Source: Isoetes taiwanensis (lineage: Eukaryota > Streptophyta > Lycopodiopsida > Isoetales > Isoetaceae). Taken from it: 64,000 nt of DNA. Each line of letters opens with the position of its first letter. Positions within the stretch are counted from its first letter, which is position 1. The notes beneath the pieces were generated by a model. The model did not search any database, was not told where the DNA came from, and was given only the letters and a program-made list of their open reading frames with translations. Made by a program: the position numbers and the translations under genes. Below are positions 24,344 through 35,270 of the stretch, one piece after another. The stretch lies in contig JAJEKV010000040.1 of NCBI GenBank assembly GCA_021234155.1, positions 3,201,799 through 3,265,798 of the forward strand, written 5' to 3'.

Positions 24344-25440
24344 CACGAGCATGGAGTAGACAAATGAAGACACGCACCAGCATTGATATGAAAAAGGGAT
24401 CTGGTAATATCTCAAGCAGCAAGCAACCTCTTTAGAAGGGGGAAGCATTAGGATAAGGATGTAGATGATAAAGCAAATACCAAGGAAGGCGTGGCTTAAT
24501 AATAGCCTTATGAAATAGAAGACAATATTGAATTGACTGTATCAGCAACCTCAAACTAGGAAAATCATCCTTACTGGCAAGAATCCTCCGAATATGGAGG
24601 TGAAAAACTAGCATTCCAAGGCCACCAGCTGCCTCAGGTTTAATGCATTTCTCTCACCAACCTTGACCACAACTTCTTCCTCATCTCCACCCCAAAGGAA
24701 GTTCTTGACAATACATCTAATTTCCTCCATTTTACACTGAGGAGCTAGTAGAGCAGATGCCATGTAGACATGAGTATTACTAAGAATACATCTAGCTACA
24801 GTGGTCCTTCCGGACATGGATAGTATAGTTGTATTCCACCAAAATAAGTGCTTCCACAATCCTTTAATAATTTCATCCCAAGCATCTGAAGCAGAGACGT
24901 AAATTCCAACAGGGATGCCAAGTAATTTTGTGGTCTTGCCATGTAGAAGCACCTCAAATAGATAATCCAAAATATGAGGATAGATAGGACTGCCCAATGT
25001 CCATAAAGCAGTACACTTTTGTCTATCCACAAGAATCTATGATGCTAAGGAGAATGTGTCTAACAATAGCTTAGCAATATGAAAATTTGCAGCCTCAACA
25101 GCTAACGAAAAAGTATCGGCCGCATGCTGATTACATATCTCTTGAGAACCATCATTGGCAGACCTTGAATAATGCCACCCCGGGTAGCCATAGAGAAGAG
25201 CTGGAATAGCACTTCTGCCACAATTGTGAAGAGCAAAGATGCTAAGGGATAACCTTGCCGAATTCCTCTACCAGAGGCTTTTCTTGAAAAAGTATAGTAG
25301 ACCTTGCTGATGTATGCAGCTTCATAATGTTTCTTGTAAATGACTCTCCAAATCCAAGGGTAAAAAAAAACTTCTCCAAGAATCCCCAATCAATACTACC
25401 ATATGCTTTACCAAAATCAGTGCTCTGTGCAACGCACCAT
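24344..25440 (-). mobile_element. L1-like LINE A, RT part (split by the Ty3 element)
   Basis: The minus-strand frame 25389-25102 gives 'GRGIRQGYPLASLLF' (RT block with RQGxPLS) preceded by a degraded 'FGKAYGSIDWGFL'. The frame 25030-24608 gives 'KLLGIPVGIYVS', 'SNTHVYMASALLAP' and 'NFLWGGDEEEVVVKV', the thumb/connection part of plant L1 ORF2. Its 3' continuation is at 13298-12330. Frameshifts and stops make it inactive. Confidence 0.88.
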
Positions 25441-26370
25441 TAACATCAGTTAAAATCAAAACAAAAAAGTTGTGAAATTTTCCAACCCAATTCCAATCCT
25501 TATCATATTTAGCCCCTTTCAGAACTTTATGGGCAGTGGATGTGTCCTAAAAAGAGATAATAGGTTAGTTTTGATCCAAATCAAGTTTGGACTTTTCCCC
25601 TCTATGGCCAATAATTTGTATGTTTCCAAATTATCCAGCAAGTAAGAGTTCTGCAGGTGTTAACAAGTCTTGAGCCGCCATTCAAAAATGCTAAGATGTC
25701 ATTTGGAACCCCCAAATTTAATTTGGAGTTCCAAGTCCAAATCTCTTCAATCTTGGAGCACAAAAATACATGATTTGAGGTTTTCATCATGCCACACTCC
25801 AAGGGGTATTGATTGGAGACTCCTGTATCATATTTGGCTCTTAGCATTTGTTGATGAAGGATGAGCTATCTAAACAAGGTTATCTTGGAGGCACCATAAT
25901 TTCTCCACCCTTTATCACATATTTTAGCCAATGTTTCTTCTTCGCAATCCAAAGGTCACAAGCACGAAATGGTTTCTGGTCTAATAGAGCAGCATAAATA
26001 TCCTTAACCTCACAACTTTCTTTATTTTTTTGAGTCCAACGGTTTGAAAGAGAGGCTAACTCTTGATGAGTGGAGACCATACCCAATACTTTTAGGAAAA
26101 GTATTTTGTCCAAAGCTGAACCTTTATTTCTGTATTCAATCTCCTGCAAGGTTAACGATCTATTATCATCTTCACTTCTTAAATCCCCAAAAGTTTAATA
26201 CTTGTCTGATGCCATTGCATATATTTTTGTGAATGATGTAGAGCAAGATAACCTATAAAAAAGAAGCTTATTTCCTTACATTTGGCATCAATTATTGGAG
26301 GTCAGAAGCAAAGGGCAGCTTGATTCCATGCTAACTTTTTTTTTTTTTAGGATAGGAGAAGTATTAGAGC
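25441..26370 (-). mobile_element. L1-like LINE B, 3' part
   Basis: The minus-strand frames 26149-25880 ('SLSNRWTQKNKESCEVKDIY') and 25847-25602 ('NHVFLCSKIEEIWTW', 'CWIIWKHTNYW') are the region before and within zf-RVT of a plant LINE. It continues rightward at 27841-28690 beyond an inserted LTR-like element. Confidence 0.7.
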
Positions 26371-26375
26371 AAAGG

Positions 26376-27835
26376 TGTGACGGGCCTGGCCAGTTAATCT
26401 CTCGGTAACTGGAGATCCCATCAATCTCGACCATTGGATCTACTTAAGCTTAAAAACTTAAGAAATTAACACATGCATGCTTAGGTAAAGAATTTAATCG
26501 TTGTATATACTCTAAGGTCCCAAAAATATACTTGCCATTGCTTAGCAATAACCCCGCACAACAATGAATGTTCTTAATAATTATAGCTTCAAGCCAATAT
26601 ATAATGATAATAGTAAACAAGTTATTTAACTGGCAATCCACACTTCTACTCTCGCCTTCCCGAAGCTTGACTACTTTCTAGAGCATCTCGCACCTCTGCT
26701 TACACCATCAACCACGGGGTTAGTCACATGGACTAAGTGGTAATCGGGGATCTAGGATGTCTAGCATCAACAATACAAAGCATTAATTTAGAACAACAAC
26801 CTAGCCTCACCGTAGCCTCGCCCCTGCAATCCAAGTTACTAGTCCAACAAGCATACCCACAATACATAATTGTACCATGAATATCCATTATAAGCATGAC
26901 CATTGCAACTTAATTCCAATATTCGAGACCACATATATAATAACCAAGCAATCATAGCATCAACATTGCAACCAATATTCCTCTGGGTCTGAGCAAGGTC
27001 AACTCGGCTGATCAGGCCAGTGACATAGAGGCGGGGTAACCACGTGTGTACACACCCATCCACGCCAAGCGTCCGAAAGATTGGAGGACCACTTAACTGC
27101 ATGACGTTGTACCATACGATATCGCCGCCGATGTTCAAATAATAACATTGACATTCTTACTATGCAAAATCATGAAGTCTAGACCATCGCACCTAGACTC
27201 GCCCCGTGAGGTCTATATCAAAGAGTTATACCCCTATATAATTCAGGAATTCTATAATACACATTCCATGCAACTAAAAACCCGACCATAATTCATACAA
27301 GATTCACATATGCAATCCTACAATAAATCTCCATATACAATCATGCATGCCTGTCTATGTCCATGCCCTAACAACTCAATTCTAAATCCATGCTAAGTTC
27401 CAGAAGCAATCCTACTACATCAACATAATTTTACTACACTAGAAAAACCCCAGGTGTAAGGCTTGATCCCCACCTGGAATCCCGCTTGCTTCCTCTGCAC
27501 TCCAACACGCTCCCAGAGTATTACTCACACCGTGCTCCTTCAGCAATCCGGCTGCAATCTATCGCCTTCCAAAATGTTCCACCATCACAAAAAAGACTTC
27601 TTTCCCGTGGAAAACTCCTTCCCAAGAAATCAAGAATAATATTGTTGCGCTTATATAACCTAGCAATGCCCTTGCATGCATGCATGCACACACTGCATGC
27701 ATGGACACATTGCATGCATGTATTCCTAGCACATAATCATTTATTTTACCATTGAAAATGCACTCTTATATAATATATAATGGCAACGTTACTTACATCT
27801 TAATGTTGGTGCTAGGTTGCTAGGTCCGTTACAGT
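26376..27835. mobile_element. Probable solo LTR (~1.46 kb) inserted in LINE B
   Basis: The left end is 'TGTGACGGGCCTGGCC' and the right end '..GGTCCGTTACA', a short inverted repeat of the kind that bounds plant Ty3 (Del/Tekay-like) LTRs. AAAGG occurs at 26371-26375 and 27836-27840, but two extra bases (GT) follow the terminal CA, so the TSD is imperfect under the LTR reading. On the minus strand a TATA-like 'tatataagag' lies about 60-70 bases from the right end. GCATGCAT-type repeats fill 27672-27720. No protein-coding region. A non-autonomous TIR transposon is the alternative. Confidence 0.6.
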
Positions 27836-27840
27836 AAAGG

Positions 27841-28690
27841 GTAGGTTGGAAAAAGGCCGAGTCAGAAAGAAGATGCTTCTATGTTTTGCTTCCAACAAGG
27901 TGTGATTCCTCAATCCAATAATAAATCAATTTTAGGGCTGGTGAAGGTTTGGATGAGTAAAGAGCTCTCCAAATCATCTTTGCAGCCAAGGCCTGTGCTT
28001 GGATGAAAAGGTCTTTGCATCCAAGTGCCCCTGTTTCTTGGATTTAATCAGATCTGACCAAGTTACCTTATGAACTCCTTACCAAATAAACTTCCTGATG
28101 GCAGATTCGATCATCTTGTATGAAGCCTTATCTGGTACTATAGCTGAAGAGAAAAAAAAAATGGGTGCTTGCTAGAACAGCATTGGAAACCTCAACTTGA
28201 CCTGCAAGAGATAGAGTAGAAGGGTAAATGAAGAGCTTTTTCTTTATTCTTCTCACTATTGAATCGCATGTATGGAGCTATTTAAGGCTACAGGGACCCC
28301 TAGGATCTCTATGGCAGCAAATTTTCCTATCACATTTATACCCGCTATAAAGGTCTCCTGAGTATCTGGGATAATTGCACATTTAAAATACTCCTGAAAC
28401 CTGCCCAAATTTATCCATGGCCTCAAGAATGTTTTCCAAGATATTGTCCCCATGTTTGAGAAAAACAAACTTGTCAACTTGAAATTTCATTTGACAAAAA
28501 TCTCTTTTGCCGAGAAAAATATAATAGAGAGACTTTGAAAAAGAAGCATATGTATTCTTCCATCACCCACCATCTATTTGAGACTTGACACAAAAGGAAT
28601 TGATTAAATCCATAGTACAGAAATATGCACAACTCCAACTTTGAGTTTGAGAACAAAGTTGTTATGTCCCATTATTATGAACAAGGTAAG
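27841..28690 (-). mobile_element. L1-like LINE B, RT 3' part
   Basis: The minus-strand frame 28477-28256 gives 'FFSNMGTISWKTFL' and 'AIEILGVPVALNSS', matching the plant LINE 'F..N......YLGVPL' region. Further left, a shifted frame gives 'KDLFIQAQALAAKMIWRAL', the 'GGLGxxDL...A....W' block. Several stops and frameshifts are present. Confidence 0.75.
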
Positions 28691-29142
28691 GACAACTAGA
28701 TTGAAAATTGGAAAAAAATTCCGTAATCTTAGACCATTTTCATGGAAAGCTTATAGTTGATAACTATTTGTTCATGCATATATGGTATAACTTCTATCAC
28801 TATCTTACCTTAATAATAATACAATTACAAAGTGCATAGTGATGGAGAGGGGTTGGAAAGCTTTTTCAGGACTTTTTGGTGAGGTAAAGTTGGATCAAAT
28901 TGATGAAATTTGCTGGACTTGCTCTAAAAGAAAACAAGAGGAAGGCTTCTTTGTTGAGCAACGTTTTCTGCATTTAATCAGAAGTGCAAAACTCCTAAAA
29001 TTATTCTCGTTGTTACAAGTTGCCAAGAGAAATAGAAAAACAATCAATCTTTAATCTCATACCTCACATCATCTTTTTGAACCTTACGACTGGCAAGTGA
29101 TAGTGGACTATTTGGTCCAAAAGCACGTATAGAAAATTTGAG
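28691..29142. other. Intergenic, 3' flank of the SpoU gene
   Basis: AT-rich, with no recognisable feature; a short plus-strand frame (28839-29054) has no known domain. The polyadenylation region of the minus-strand methyltransferase gene should lie here. Confidence 0.35.
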
Positions 29143-31386
29143 TTAGGAGTCCACTCTCATTTCCCTATTCAATAGATACATCAAAATCCCCCCAGCAACT
29201 GAAACATTTAGGGATTCAAACTGTCCAGGCATTGGAATTGTAACACGATGACATGATTGCCTAGATTCATCAGATAAGCCTTGACCCTCACTGCCTAACA
29301 CCAAACATAATGCTTCCTCTGCAGCGATGCTTCTAAAATCATCACGTCTCATTGTAAAATTTCCTTTTTGCTGTCTATGTACTGTCCTATCCTTGATTTT
29401 GTAAACATTATCCTCTTTCTCATCCAAAGTGGCAGCATAAAATTTTAACTTCTTCCATTCAGAAAATACTTTTAGCTGATCCCATGTTCCACTAGCAATG
29501 GGCAACCTGAAGTTGGCTCCTCGTGAAGCACGAAATGCTTTATCATTGAATGGATCACAGCAACCAGGCAATAGGAAGGCTCCATCCTGGAAATTTAGGA
29601 AGACTTAACAAATGAATATAATATAAGCTTGGGAATAACTAAGGACAAATGTCAGTCATTAAGAAATAATGAAGATCATGACCTCGTTCGAGTATGTATA
29701 AGATTTCTTGGTGACAGCATGTTAGATGTCAATCAGTAAATAACATGGTAGATAAAGACAGAAGATTCATCTTAAAAGCTAAGAATTTTGCAAAGGATAA
29801 CAAAGGCATGAATGCCAAAAGAGGATAAAGAGAGGCCTGATCAGTACGAGATCCCAATTCCTGTAATTTTTCTCAACTGTCAATATAACTCACCATCAAT
29901 TTAGACGATAAAGACTGCTATAGCCTGAATTTCTAGTATGTCATAGAGCACATTAACAAGATATGACATATTGTGACAGAAATACTGAAATTGACAAAGA
30001 AAGCCCCAAGCGTATATTACTACAGTAACAAGAAAGCTTCGTCTGTTTTTGTTTCTTTCACTATTGGATTTATCAACGGACATCTATGCACAAATGAACT
30101 AGTACTTTACTGGTCATTACTCTGAGGCCTATAAGTTCACCGAGAAAGAACTATATTAAAGGAAAAATGACATTTATGAGTGGAAGAAGCTAATGGAACA
30201 CACAATACCCATAGTCCTGAAAAAAAGAGCATATAAAATATGTAGTCTACATAGCTAATAGCTTCAAGATTGGCTAAAGAGACTACCTAATAGACAAAGT
30301 CTTACCCATGCAAATGCTGTTGCAGTACGTAGAAGAGTTCCTAAGTTTCCAGGATCCTGTGGAACATATAACAATTTAGGAAAAATAACACAGTAAGTTG
30401 TAGATGACTAAATTACTACCTGAATCCCATCAAGCACAAGGATACGCTGTGCATTTGGGCACCAATCAGACAGTTTACATGTATCTGTCAAGGATGCATC
30501 TAACTTGCAGAAGAAGCTGGGAATCTGTAGCAGGCCAACATGTGTGATTGCCTCAGCCGAACTCACACCTGCCAATTTCTCCATTACATATGAGCTCACA
30601 TAAATTATGCGCCTAGCACATCGGACAAGTTCAACTGCTCCAGTGGTATTCTCCAGCAACACTAAGGCCTCCAGTTGAAAAGAAGCTTCTTCACAAATCT
30701 CCCTTCATTGCAACACAAAATGGAAACTCAGACCCTCCAAACGTGCCTGCTCTTTAAAATTCTAAAAATTTACAACTTTGTGGTGTAGATGTAGAAAATA
30801 GCATTCAGGGCAAAGATGGCCACTCTGTGTGACTAGCAAATTTCTTCACGGAGCTTAAGAACTATATAGGTTGAGCAAATAAATGTACCTGCAACATGAA
30901 ATGATTGTGAGGAATAGCAGTGAGTCTAACCCAAGGCGATTAGTGACCCATTTCTTATTTTATTCCACTCAAATCTATCTCAAAAAGAAAAGACCAATTG
31001 AAAAATGCCTGACAACATTCCGGATGGAGTGATAGATTCAGGTAAGAACAGCATTGTTTGATGGCAAGAACGTACCTCAAAGGTGTCAAGCCGACGACAG
31101 GAACTAAGCCAGTTGTTTCTCGAAAAGAGGAGCTCTGCCTTAGCCTTACAAAAGACTTCACAAAGGGATTCTTTAAGCTTGAAACAAAATCGACATGCTC
31201 AGGTAAATCAAGGATCTGCTTTTTTCCTTCGTTCAAAGTTTTTCTCTCATGATGCAATTCCATTGAACGCCTTGTTTGCACATCACACTTGGTTCTCGTG
31301 CAAGCTGCAAAATTAAGCTGATTCTGCATTGAGTCCTTACTAAGTTTGAATGCCATGGTAGCCAGAACAGCGGAGCTTGTCTCCAT
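29143..31386 (-). CDS. SpoU-family (TrmH-type) tRNA/rRNA 2'-O-methyltransferase, 4 exons
   Basis: Exons are 31386-31076, 30702-30420, 30356-30306 and 29586-29143. GT..AG borders and phases agree exactly, giving 362 residues. Residues 1-60 lack acidic order and could be an organelle targeting peptide. A substrate-binding domain follows ('NPFVKSFVRLRQSSSF' and 'ALVLLENTTGAVELV'). The SPOUT core has motif 1 'DPGNLGTLLRTATAFAW' (exon 3, residues 199-215), motif 2 'CLVLGSEGQGLSDE' (about 309-322) and motif 3 'IPMPGQFESLNVSVAGG' (about 332-348). These knot-forming motifs bind S-adenosylmethionine and methylate ribose 2'-OH in rRNA or tRNA. Related to the plant SpoU proteins resembling mitochondrial MRM3. 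The target RNA cannot be told. It is divergent with the PPR gene; starts are 190 bases apart. Confidence 0.92.
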
Positions 31387-31576
31387 TCTCGACGTCCTAT
31401 GTAGGTCACTGTTGCAAAATAAGCATGGGTGTCAGCGGGGCTGTGTGGGTCCTGGTATCCACCAAATCAAAATTGAGAAATGCCGGGAACATAAATCCAG
31501 ATCGAGCAATTGGCTATCTTGCATATGAATTGGCGCTGTTTGTGGTTGATACAATAATTGTGGGTACGACTACAAG
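31387..31576. promoter_or_regulatory. Shared intergenic region between the SpoU and PPR genes
   Basis: Only 190 bases separate the divergent start codons, so the region probably acts as a bidirectional promoter plus both 5' leaders. An 'attgg' (CCAAT-type) box lies near 31508. No clear TATA box is visible. Confidence 0.35.
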
Positions 31577-34500
31577 GTGCGTTCCGACATGATATTACTT
31601 CATATATTGTATGTTACAGAGTTGCCTGCATCTTGCACACGCATCTATATGTCAAATTCCCACCTGCTATTGCCAGAATTGAGCTCTTCTAAAGATAAAT
31701 TTGTTAGAGGACAGGGATATGAGGACTCGTCATTGAAAACTGGAAATTTAAGTTTTCAAAATATCCAAAATATCCACATCGATGACAAGAAGTTGCCTCA
31801 CATCAAGCATTTCGCACATACTACATATGAAGGTAACGAGGTTCTTGCAAGCTCTGAGAAAGCTCAGAAGAAGGAAACTAGACCAGATCTTTGCACCTTG
31901 CTTGCTGCATTAAATGCATGCAGTAAATCCAAGAACTTGCCTGGTGGGATGATGATTCACGCAGATGCAATAAAGAATGGTTACTATCAAAATATCGTTG
32001 TAGCTAATGCCATGATTCACATGTATGCTAATTGTGGAAGTAGGTTGGATGTTTGTCTAGTTTTTGATAGAATGGTGCATCATGACATAGTTTCATGGAA
32101 TAGAGTCATATCCTATTGTGTGCAGATTGGGGAGTGTAATTTGGCTTTGGATTTATTTGCACAAATGCAAGACAATGGTTTCACACCGAATGCTAGAACT
32201 TATGTTGCTGCATTGAAGTCTTGTACTATTTCTGCAGCAAAAGAAGAGGGTAAACAAGTTAGGGGGAAACTTGTGAAAATCGGGTGCTTGGAAAAAGGCA
32301 TAGCCATCTGCTCACAACTTGCAAAGGGGAACTATGAGTTGGACCGATTTGTGGCAACTACCATGGTGGATATGTTTGCCAAATGCGGGAGCATGTTAAA
32401 TGCTTGCATGGTTTTTGAGCGGATGCTGTATCATAATGTCTATTCGTGGAATGCATTGGTATCTGGATATTTTGAGAGTGGAGAGTATCAGTTGGTTCTT
32501 CAAATATTTTCACACATGCAAGATGAAGGTTACGCTCCAAATGCACGGACTTACATTTTTGCACTTAAGTCCTGTGCTAATTGTGCAGCAAAAAAAAACA
32601 AGAATTTACTTGTGAAAATGGAGTGGCTAGAAAAGGGCATAAGTATCCATTCTCAACTTGTAAACAGTGGCTGTGAGCTTGACATGTTTGTTGGAAGCAC
32701 ATTGCTGGATTTATATGCAAAATGTGGGAGCATGGCACATGCCTGCCAAGTCTTCCACATGATGCCATATCATGATGTGGTATCATGGAATGCTATAATA
32801 TTCGGATATATAGAGGGTGGAAAGTGCCAGGTGGCCCTCCATGTATTTACCCAGATGCAAGATGAAGATGTTGTGCCAGATGCTCGGACTTATGTTGCTG
32901 CACTGAAGGCTTGTTCTATTCATGCAGCAAGGGATGCGAGCAAGCTGATGAAGAATAAATTTACAAAAATGAACTGTCTGGAAATGGGCATAGCACTTCA
33001 CTCACAAATTGCAAAGAGTGGATATGAGCTGGTCATTTTTGTGGCAAATACCTTGGTGGACATGTATGTTAAATGTGGAAACATGACGCATGCTCGTTGG
33101 ATGTTTGATAGAATGCCCTATCATGATATGGTATCATGGTGTGCTCTGATATCTGGTTATGCAGAGAATCATGAAAGTAAATTGGCACTTCAACTATTTG
33201 AATATATTCAGGATGAAGGTTACGTTCCAAATGCCAGGACTTACGTTGCCGTGCTAAAAATATATGCTAATTATGCTGCACAAGAAGACGGAAGACAAGT
33301 TGAGGGGAAACTTGTAAAAGTAGATTGTTTGGAGAAGGGCATATCTATCCACTCTCAGCTTGGGAAGAAAGGGCATGAGTTAGACATTTTTATTGCATCT
33401 GTCTTAGTTGATCTGTATGCAAAGTGTGGTAGCATGGTACATGCTCGCCATGTCTTTAATAGCATACCATACCTTGACGTAGTTCTATGGAATGCAATGA
33501 TTTTTGGGTATGCAGAGGGTGAAAGTGAGTTGGCTTTAGATTTATTTTCATGGATGCAATATGAAGGGTTCACCCCTGATGTGCAAACTTATGTTGCTGC
33601 ATTAAAGGCATGTGCTGTTTGTGCCACAAAAGAAGAGGGTAAGCATATCAAGGGGAAACTTGTGAAGGTGGAATGCCTAGAGAAGGGCATTGAAATTTAT
33701 GCTAGACTTTCAAAGGCTGGGCACAAGCTGGATAATTTTGTTGCAAATACATTGGTCGATATGTATGCCAAATGTGGGAGCATGGTTCATGCTCACCAAG
33801 TCTTTGACAAGATGCCCGGCCGTGATGTAGTGTCATGGAGTACCATGATTTTTGGATACACAGAATGTGGGGAAGGTAGTCTTGCTCTTCAGTTTTTTGC
33901 ACAGATGCAAGATGAAGGCTTCACACCAACCTTTGTGACTTATATTGCTGCACTGAAGGCGTGTGCTAGCTGTGCAGCCAAGGAAGGGGTTGAAAGGGAG
34001 GTTGTGAAAATAGAATACTTGGAAAAAGGCAAGGCTGTCCACTCTCAACTTGGCGCAAATGGCTATGGGTTGGACATTTTTGTGGCAAGTACATTGGTGG
34101 ATATGTATGCCAAATGTGGGAGCATAGTACATGCACGTTGGGTCTTTGACAGGATACCATGTCACAATGTGGTGTCATGGAATGCGTTGATTTTTGGGTA
34201 TATAGATAGTGGCGATTATGGTCTGGCTCTTGAAATATTTGTACAGATGAAAGATGAAACTTTTACACCAAATTCTCGAACTTACGTTGCTGCCCTGAAG
34301 GCCTGTGGATTTCTTGGAGCTCTAGAAACGGGAAAAGCAATTCATGACCAGGTTTTTAATGCTGGGCTTCAGAACGATTTGGTTGTAGCAAACTCTTTGG
34401 TTGGCTTTTATGGTAAATGTGGGAATATGGTTGATGCTGAGAAGGTGTTCAATTCAATTAGAACAAGGGACCTGGTGGCATGGAACACGTTGCTAGCTGG

Positions 34501-34978
34501 ATATGCCCATCAAGGAGATGCTGGTAAGGTGTTTGGCCTATTTAGGAGGTTACTGGAAGAAGCTCAAGCAGATGAGATTACATTTCTGACCATTCTCACT
34601 GCATGCAGTCATTCTGGTCTTGTTGAAAAAGGGAAGGAATTCTTTCAAGCCATGCACTTACATTATCTGATCTCTCCTAATACTGAACATTATGCTTGTA
34701 TGGTTGACCTCCTTTGCAGGGCCAACTGCCTTGATGCTGCAGTGGCAATGGTAGGCAACATGCCCTTTTACTCTAACCTGACGATATGGAAAACACTGCT
34801 TGGCGCTTGTTGGAAGTGGAAAAATGTTGTGGTTGGAAGGCTTGCCTTTGAGTCTATATTGAGATTGGATGATCAAGATGCTTCAGCCTATGCATTGATG
34901 GCGAATATATACATGGACTCTGGCTTGCAAACGGAGAGCAGGCCCAACATGGCACGCACTTGTAAGCCATGCCTATAA
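31577..34978 (+). CDS. Long PLS-class pentatricopeptide repeat protein (1133 aa), truncated E domain
   Basis: An uninterrupted frame of 1133 codons. After a leader of about 90 residues come tandem PPR motifs of P, L and S type with 'YAKCGSM', 'VFDRMPYHDVVSWNA' and 'LFAQMQDEGF.PNARTYVAALKACA' signatures. Six blocks of about 116 residues recur (L-motif starts near nt 32283, 32621, 32971, 33325, 33673, 34011), each with an added linker 'EEGKQV.GKLVKVECLEKG'. Terminal repeats and an E1-like region ('LTIWKTLLGACW', 'ASAYALMANIYMDSG') follow, then the frame ends abruptly with no E+ or DYW domain. PLS proteins bind organellar RNA, usually for C-to-U or U-to-C editing; without DYW it would need a partner, or is truncated by the adjoining LINE at 34979. 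Other Met codons near 31664 could be the true start. Confidence 0.9.
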   Translation: MRSDMILLHILYVTELPASCTRIYMSNSHLLLPELSSSKDKFVRGQGYEDSSLKTGNLSFQNIQNIHIDDKKLPHIKHFAHTTYEGNEVLASSEKAQKKETRPDLCTLLAALNACSKSKNLPGGMMIHADAIKNGYYQNIVVANAMIHMYANCGSRLDVCLVFDRMVHHDIVSWNRVISYCVQIGECNLALDLFAQMQDNGFTPNARTYVAALKSCTISAAKEEGKQVRGKLVKIGCLEKGIAICSQLAKGNYELDRFVATTMVDMFAKCGSMLNACMVFERMLYHNVYSWNALVSGYFESGEYQLVLQIFSHMQDEGYAPNARTYIFALKSCANCAAKKNKNLLVKMEWLEKGISIHSQLVNSGCELDMFVGSTLLDLYAKCGSMAHACQVFHMMPYHDVVSWNAIIFGYIEGGKCQVALHVFTQMQDEDVVPDARTYVAALKACSIHAARDASKLMKNKFTKMNCLEMGIALHSQIAKSGYELVIFVANTLVDMYVKCGNMTHARWMFDRMPYHDMVSWCALISGYAENHESKLALQLFEYIQDEGYVPNARTYVAVLKIYANYAAQEDGRQVEGKLVKVDCLEKGISIHSQLGKKGHELDIFIASVLVDLYAKCGSMVHARHVFNSIPYLDVVLWNAMIFGYAEGESELALDLFSWMQYEGFTPDVQTYVAALKACAVCATKEEGKHIKGKLVKVECLEKGIEIYARLSKAGHKLDNFVANTLVDMYAKCGSMVHAHQVFDKMPGRDVVSWSTMIFGYTECGEGSLALQFFAQMQDEGFTPTFVTYIAALKACASCAAKEGVEREVVKIEYLEKGKAVHSQLGANGYGLDIFVASTLVDMYAKCGSIVHARWVFDRIPCHNVVSWNALIFGYIDSGDYGLALEIFVQMKDETFTPNSRTYVAALKACGFLGALETGKAIHDQVFNAGLQNDLVVANSLVGFYGKCGNMVDAEKVFNSIRTRDLVAWNTLLAGYAHQGDAGKVFGLFRRLLEEAQADEITFLTILTACSHSGLVEKGKEFFQAMHLHYLISPNTEHYACMVDLLCRANCLDAAVAMVGNMPFYSNLTIWKTLLGACWKWKNVVVGRLAFESILRLDDQDASAYALMANIYMDSGLQTESRPNMARTCKPCL

Positions 34979-35270
34979 TGAAGATGTACAAATGCCAAGA
35001 GTGTCCACGTTCATCCTTCTTTGCATGTCTAAACTCGACATCAATAAACGTTGCAAAATGCGCTCTCCTATAGTTTCAACATGAATCCAAGCTGCCACGG
35101 TATAACTAACCAAGACACCAAACCCAGAACTTTGCAACACCCTCTTAGCTTCAAGCAATTTGCTAATATGAAAAACAGAAAAGGCAGTCCAATTCCTTCT
35201 TTTTAGCACATTTTGGAGGTTTACCTTATCCTTCAACAATATGCTTGTTCGAGGCAAAAGTCTTGAGTTC
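34979..35270 (-). mobile_element. LINE internal fragment at the PPR 3' end
   Basis: The minus-strand frame 35257-34973 reads 'WTAFSVFHISKLLEAKRV' and 'LVSYTVAAWIHVETIGE', matching the pre-zf-RVT segment of the LINEs in this window (compare 'GISTIAAWYECD' in LINE A). It touches the stop codon of the PPR gene. Confidence 0.55.

Noticed and set aside
26376-26391. CACTA-type or hAT transposon end
   Set aside because: Ends are TGTGACGG/CCGTTACA, not CACTA; no 8-bp TSD seen.
31577-34978. Minus-strand frames across the PPR gene
   Set aside because: Shadows of the repeated sense codons; no start context or domain.
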